Of a stretch of 64,000 nt of DNA, positions 63,318 through 64,000 are shown in pieces. The position numbers and the translations under genes are program-made. Source of the DNA: Parvimonas sp. oral taxon 393 str. F0440. Lineage in GTDB: Bacteria; Bacillota; Clostridia; Tissierellales; Peptoniphilaceae. The notes beneath the pieces are model-generated. The model saw nothing but the letters and a program-made list of their open reading frames with translations. It was not told the DNA's origin and did not search any database. How positions within the stretch are numbered: position 1 is the first letter of the stretch; each line of letters opens with the position of its first letter. Location: the NCBI GenBank assembly GCA_000223315.2, contig AFUS01000004.1, positions 372,001-436,000 on the forward strand, read 5' to 3'.

Positions 63318-64000
63318 TTATTTGTTAAATTCTAATAAATCTTTTTGTAATTGTATAAAACCTAATCTTCCTAAATGCATTATATCGTTAAAAAAATACG
63401 GTTTATATGAATACATACTATAATCTGTAAGATGTACTTGATTTTCTTTCACTATTTTTTTATTTTATCATAAAATTCTTCTATGGATTTTTTTAGTATT
63501 CCGGTATAATCCGCCCAATATCCTTGCAACGGAATCATTATTATATTCACTTCAAATCCAAGTTCTTTTGCTATTTCAATAAATAATTTCAAATCATCAT
63601 ATTCAGGACTTTCCGAATAATTCTGGTTACTCATATAACCTTCATATTTTTTAAAATCATTTCTTATATATTCATTATAATATTTATTTTCTACGTAAAA
63701 TTTGTTATTATCTGTTTCTTTTTCTGCTCTTTTAGTAGCTTCCTTTTCTAAAGTTTCCCAATTTATTCCTTTGAATTCTAATTTATTTATAGAATTATCA
63801 TATTTATATTTTTTTACAAAGTCTCTTTTTTCTTTTAAATTATATTTATATTTTAAAATAGGATTTATAAATTGATATAAATAATTAGGTTTATAAACAT
63901 TTTCAACATTTGATAGTATAAAACTTGTTGAATCAGTCAAATCTTTTATTCTATTATAAAGTTTTTCTTTTGTATTTTTTGAAATATTTTTATTTTCAAA
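63318..64000 (-). CDS. dltD: D-alanyl transfer protein DltD, C-terminal part (one frame break; runs off right edge)
   Basis: The frame is open to base 64000, so the N-terminus is outside. Visible are the DltD C-terminal blocks: YMSNQNYSESPEYDDLKLFIEIAKELGF, IIMIPLQGYWADYTGI, and after repair DYSMYSYKPYFFNDIMHLG with the catalytic Asp-x-x-His. The frame stops at 63452; one more A in the A7 run (plus-strand 63455-63461) continues it to a stop at 63318. DltD hands D-Ala to lipoteichoic acid. It is on the opposite strand to dltACBX, which is unusual. Confidence 0.85.

Noticed and set aside
1-64000. Prophage or insertion sequence
   Set aside because: No transposase, integrase, terminase or capsid-like frame was found. 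The accessory pieces are RNA loci and short repeats.
1-64000. Genome-wide gene decay as cause of the frame breaks
   Set aside because: All breaks are single-base losses in homopolymers, hit essential genes, and leave both sides fully conserved. Decay would also give substitutions, stops and larger deletions.

Overview
The window is a stretch of a very AT-rich, low-GC Gram-positive (Firmicutes) chromosome. Gene order, standard code, strong GGAGG ribosome sites, sigma-A type TTGACA-17-TATAAT promoters, a large-type SRP RNA, a Cys T-box, an Asp23-NusB-Xse-IspA-TlyA-ArgR-RecN operon and a dlt locus fit an anaerobic coccus of the Tissierellia/Peptoniphilaceae (Parvimonas-like). The genus is an inference. 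No sporulation genes proper are seen.

Layout. 1-5.4 kb: an ABC drug/peptide exporter (ATPase plus two ABC-2 permeases, minus strand) divergent from a NarL-type two-component system, then an acidic amino-acid symporter. 5.7-16.1 kb: one long housekeeping operon, asp23-nusB-(membrane protein)-xseA-xseB-ispA-tlyA-argR-recN-nudF-(M50 pseudoprotease)-scpA-scpB-rluB-(unknown)-mnmM. 16.1-18.9 kb: an RNA-rich accessory stretch with tRNA-Ser, SRP RNA, a small possibly RelE/BECR-like protein, an unrecognised structured RNA, two small membrane proteins, a duplicated terminator-promoter segment and a probable type I toxin-antitoxin locus. 18.9-25.0 kb: rbgA-rnhB-yraN-mogA-comM-dprA-HD-ogt. 25.0-26.4 kb: 1.4 kb without a convincing gene, holding nine phased A-tracts, a perfect promoter, a 40-bp tandem repeat, a strong terminator and two copies of a GC-rich hairpin repeat. 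26.4-38.8 kb: mostly small metabolic and regulatory genes (amidohydrolase, GNAT, inactive-looking ANT(6) homologue, YitT, GDPD, T-box-cysS-rlmB-yacP-dpnI-comEB, ricT, an ABC/FtsX pair). 39-47.6 kb: uvrB-uvrA-DJ1-rlmN and ptsH-ptsI. 47.7-51.7 kb: ftsEX with an M23 hydrolase and a CtpA protease. 52-59.7 kb: stp-prkC-rsgA-rpe, obgE-yhbY-nadD/yqeK-rsfS-ridA. 60-64 kb: D-alanylation genes dltA-dltC-dltB-dltX, a third hairpin repeat, and dltD reading in from the right edge on the other strand.

A window-wide oddity dominates the annotation. At least 22 reading-frame breaks occur in 19 genes, including essential cysS, rpe and nadD. Every one is repaired by adding a single base to an A or T run of 4-7. 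I annotate these genes full length as CDS and mark the break. Systematic homopolymer under-calling is the simplest explanation, with slippage as a biological alternative.

The most novel-looking items are the par-like type I toxin-antitoxin locus at 18.13-18.40 kb, the independently transcribed structured RNA at 16.97-17.11 kb, the curved-DNA promoter with its roughly 1.05-kb mostly non-coding transcript at 25.0-26.2 kb, and the hairpin repeat containing the GCGAAGC core.
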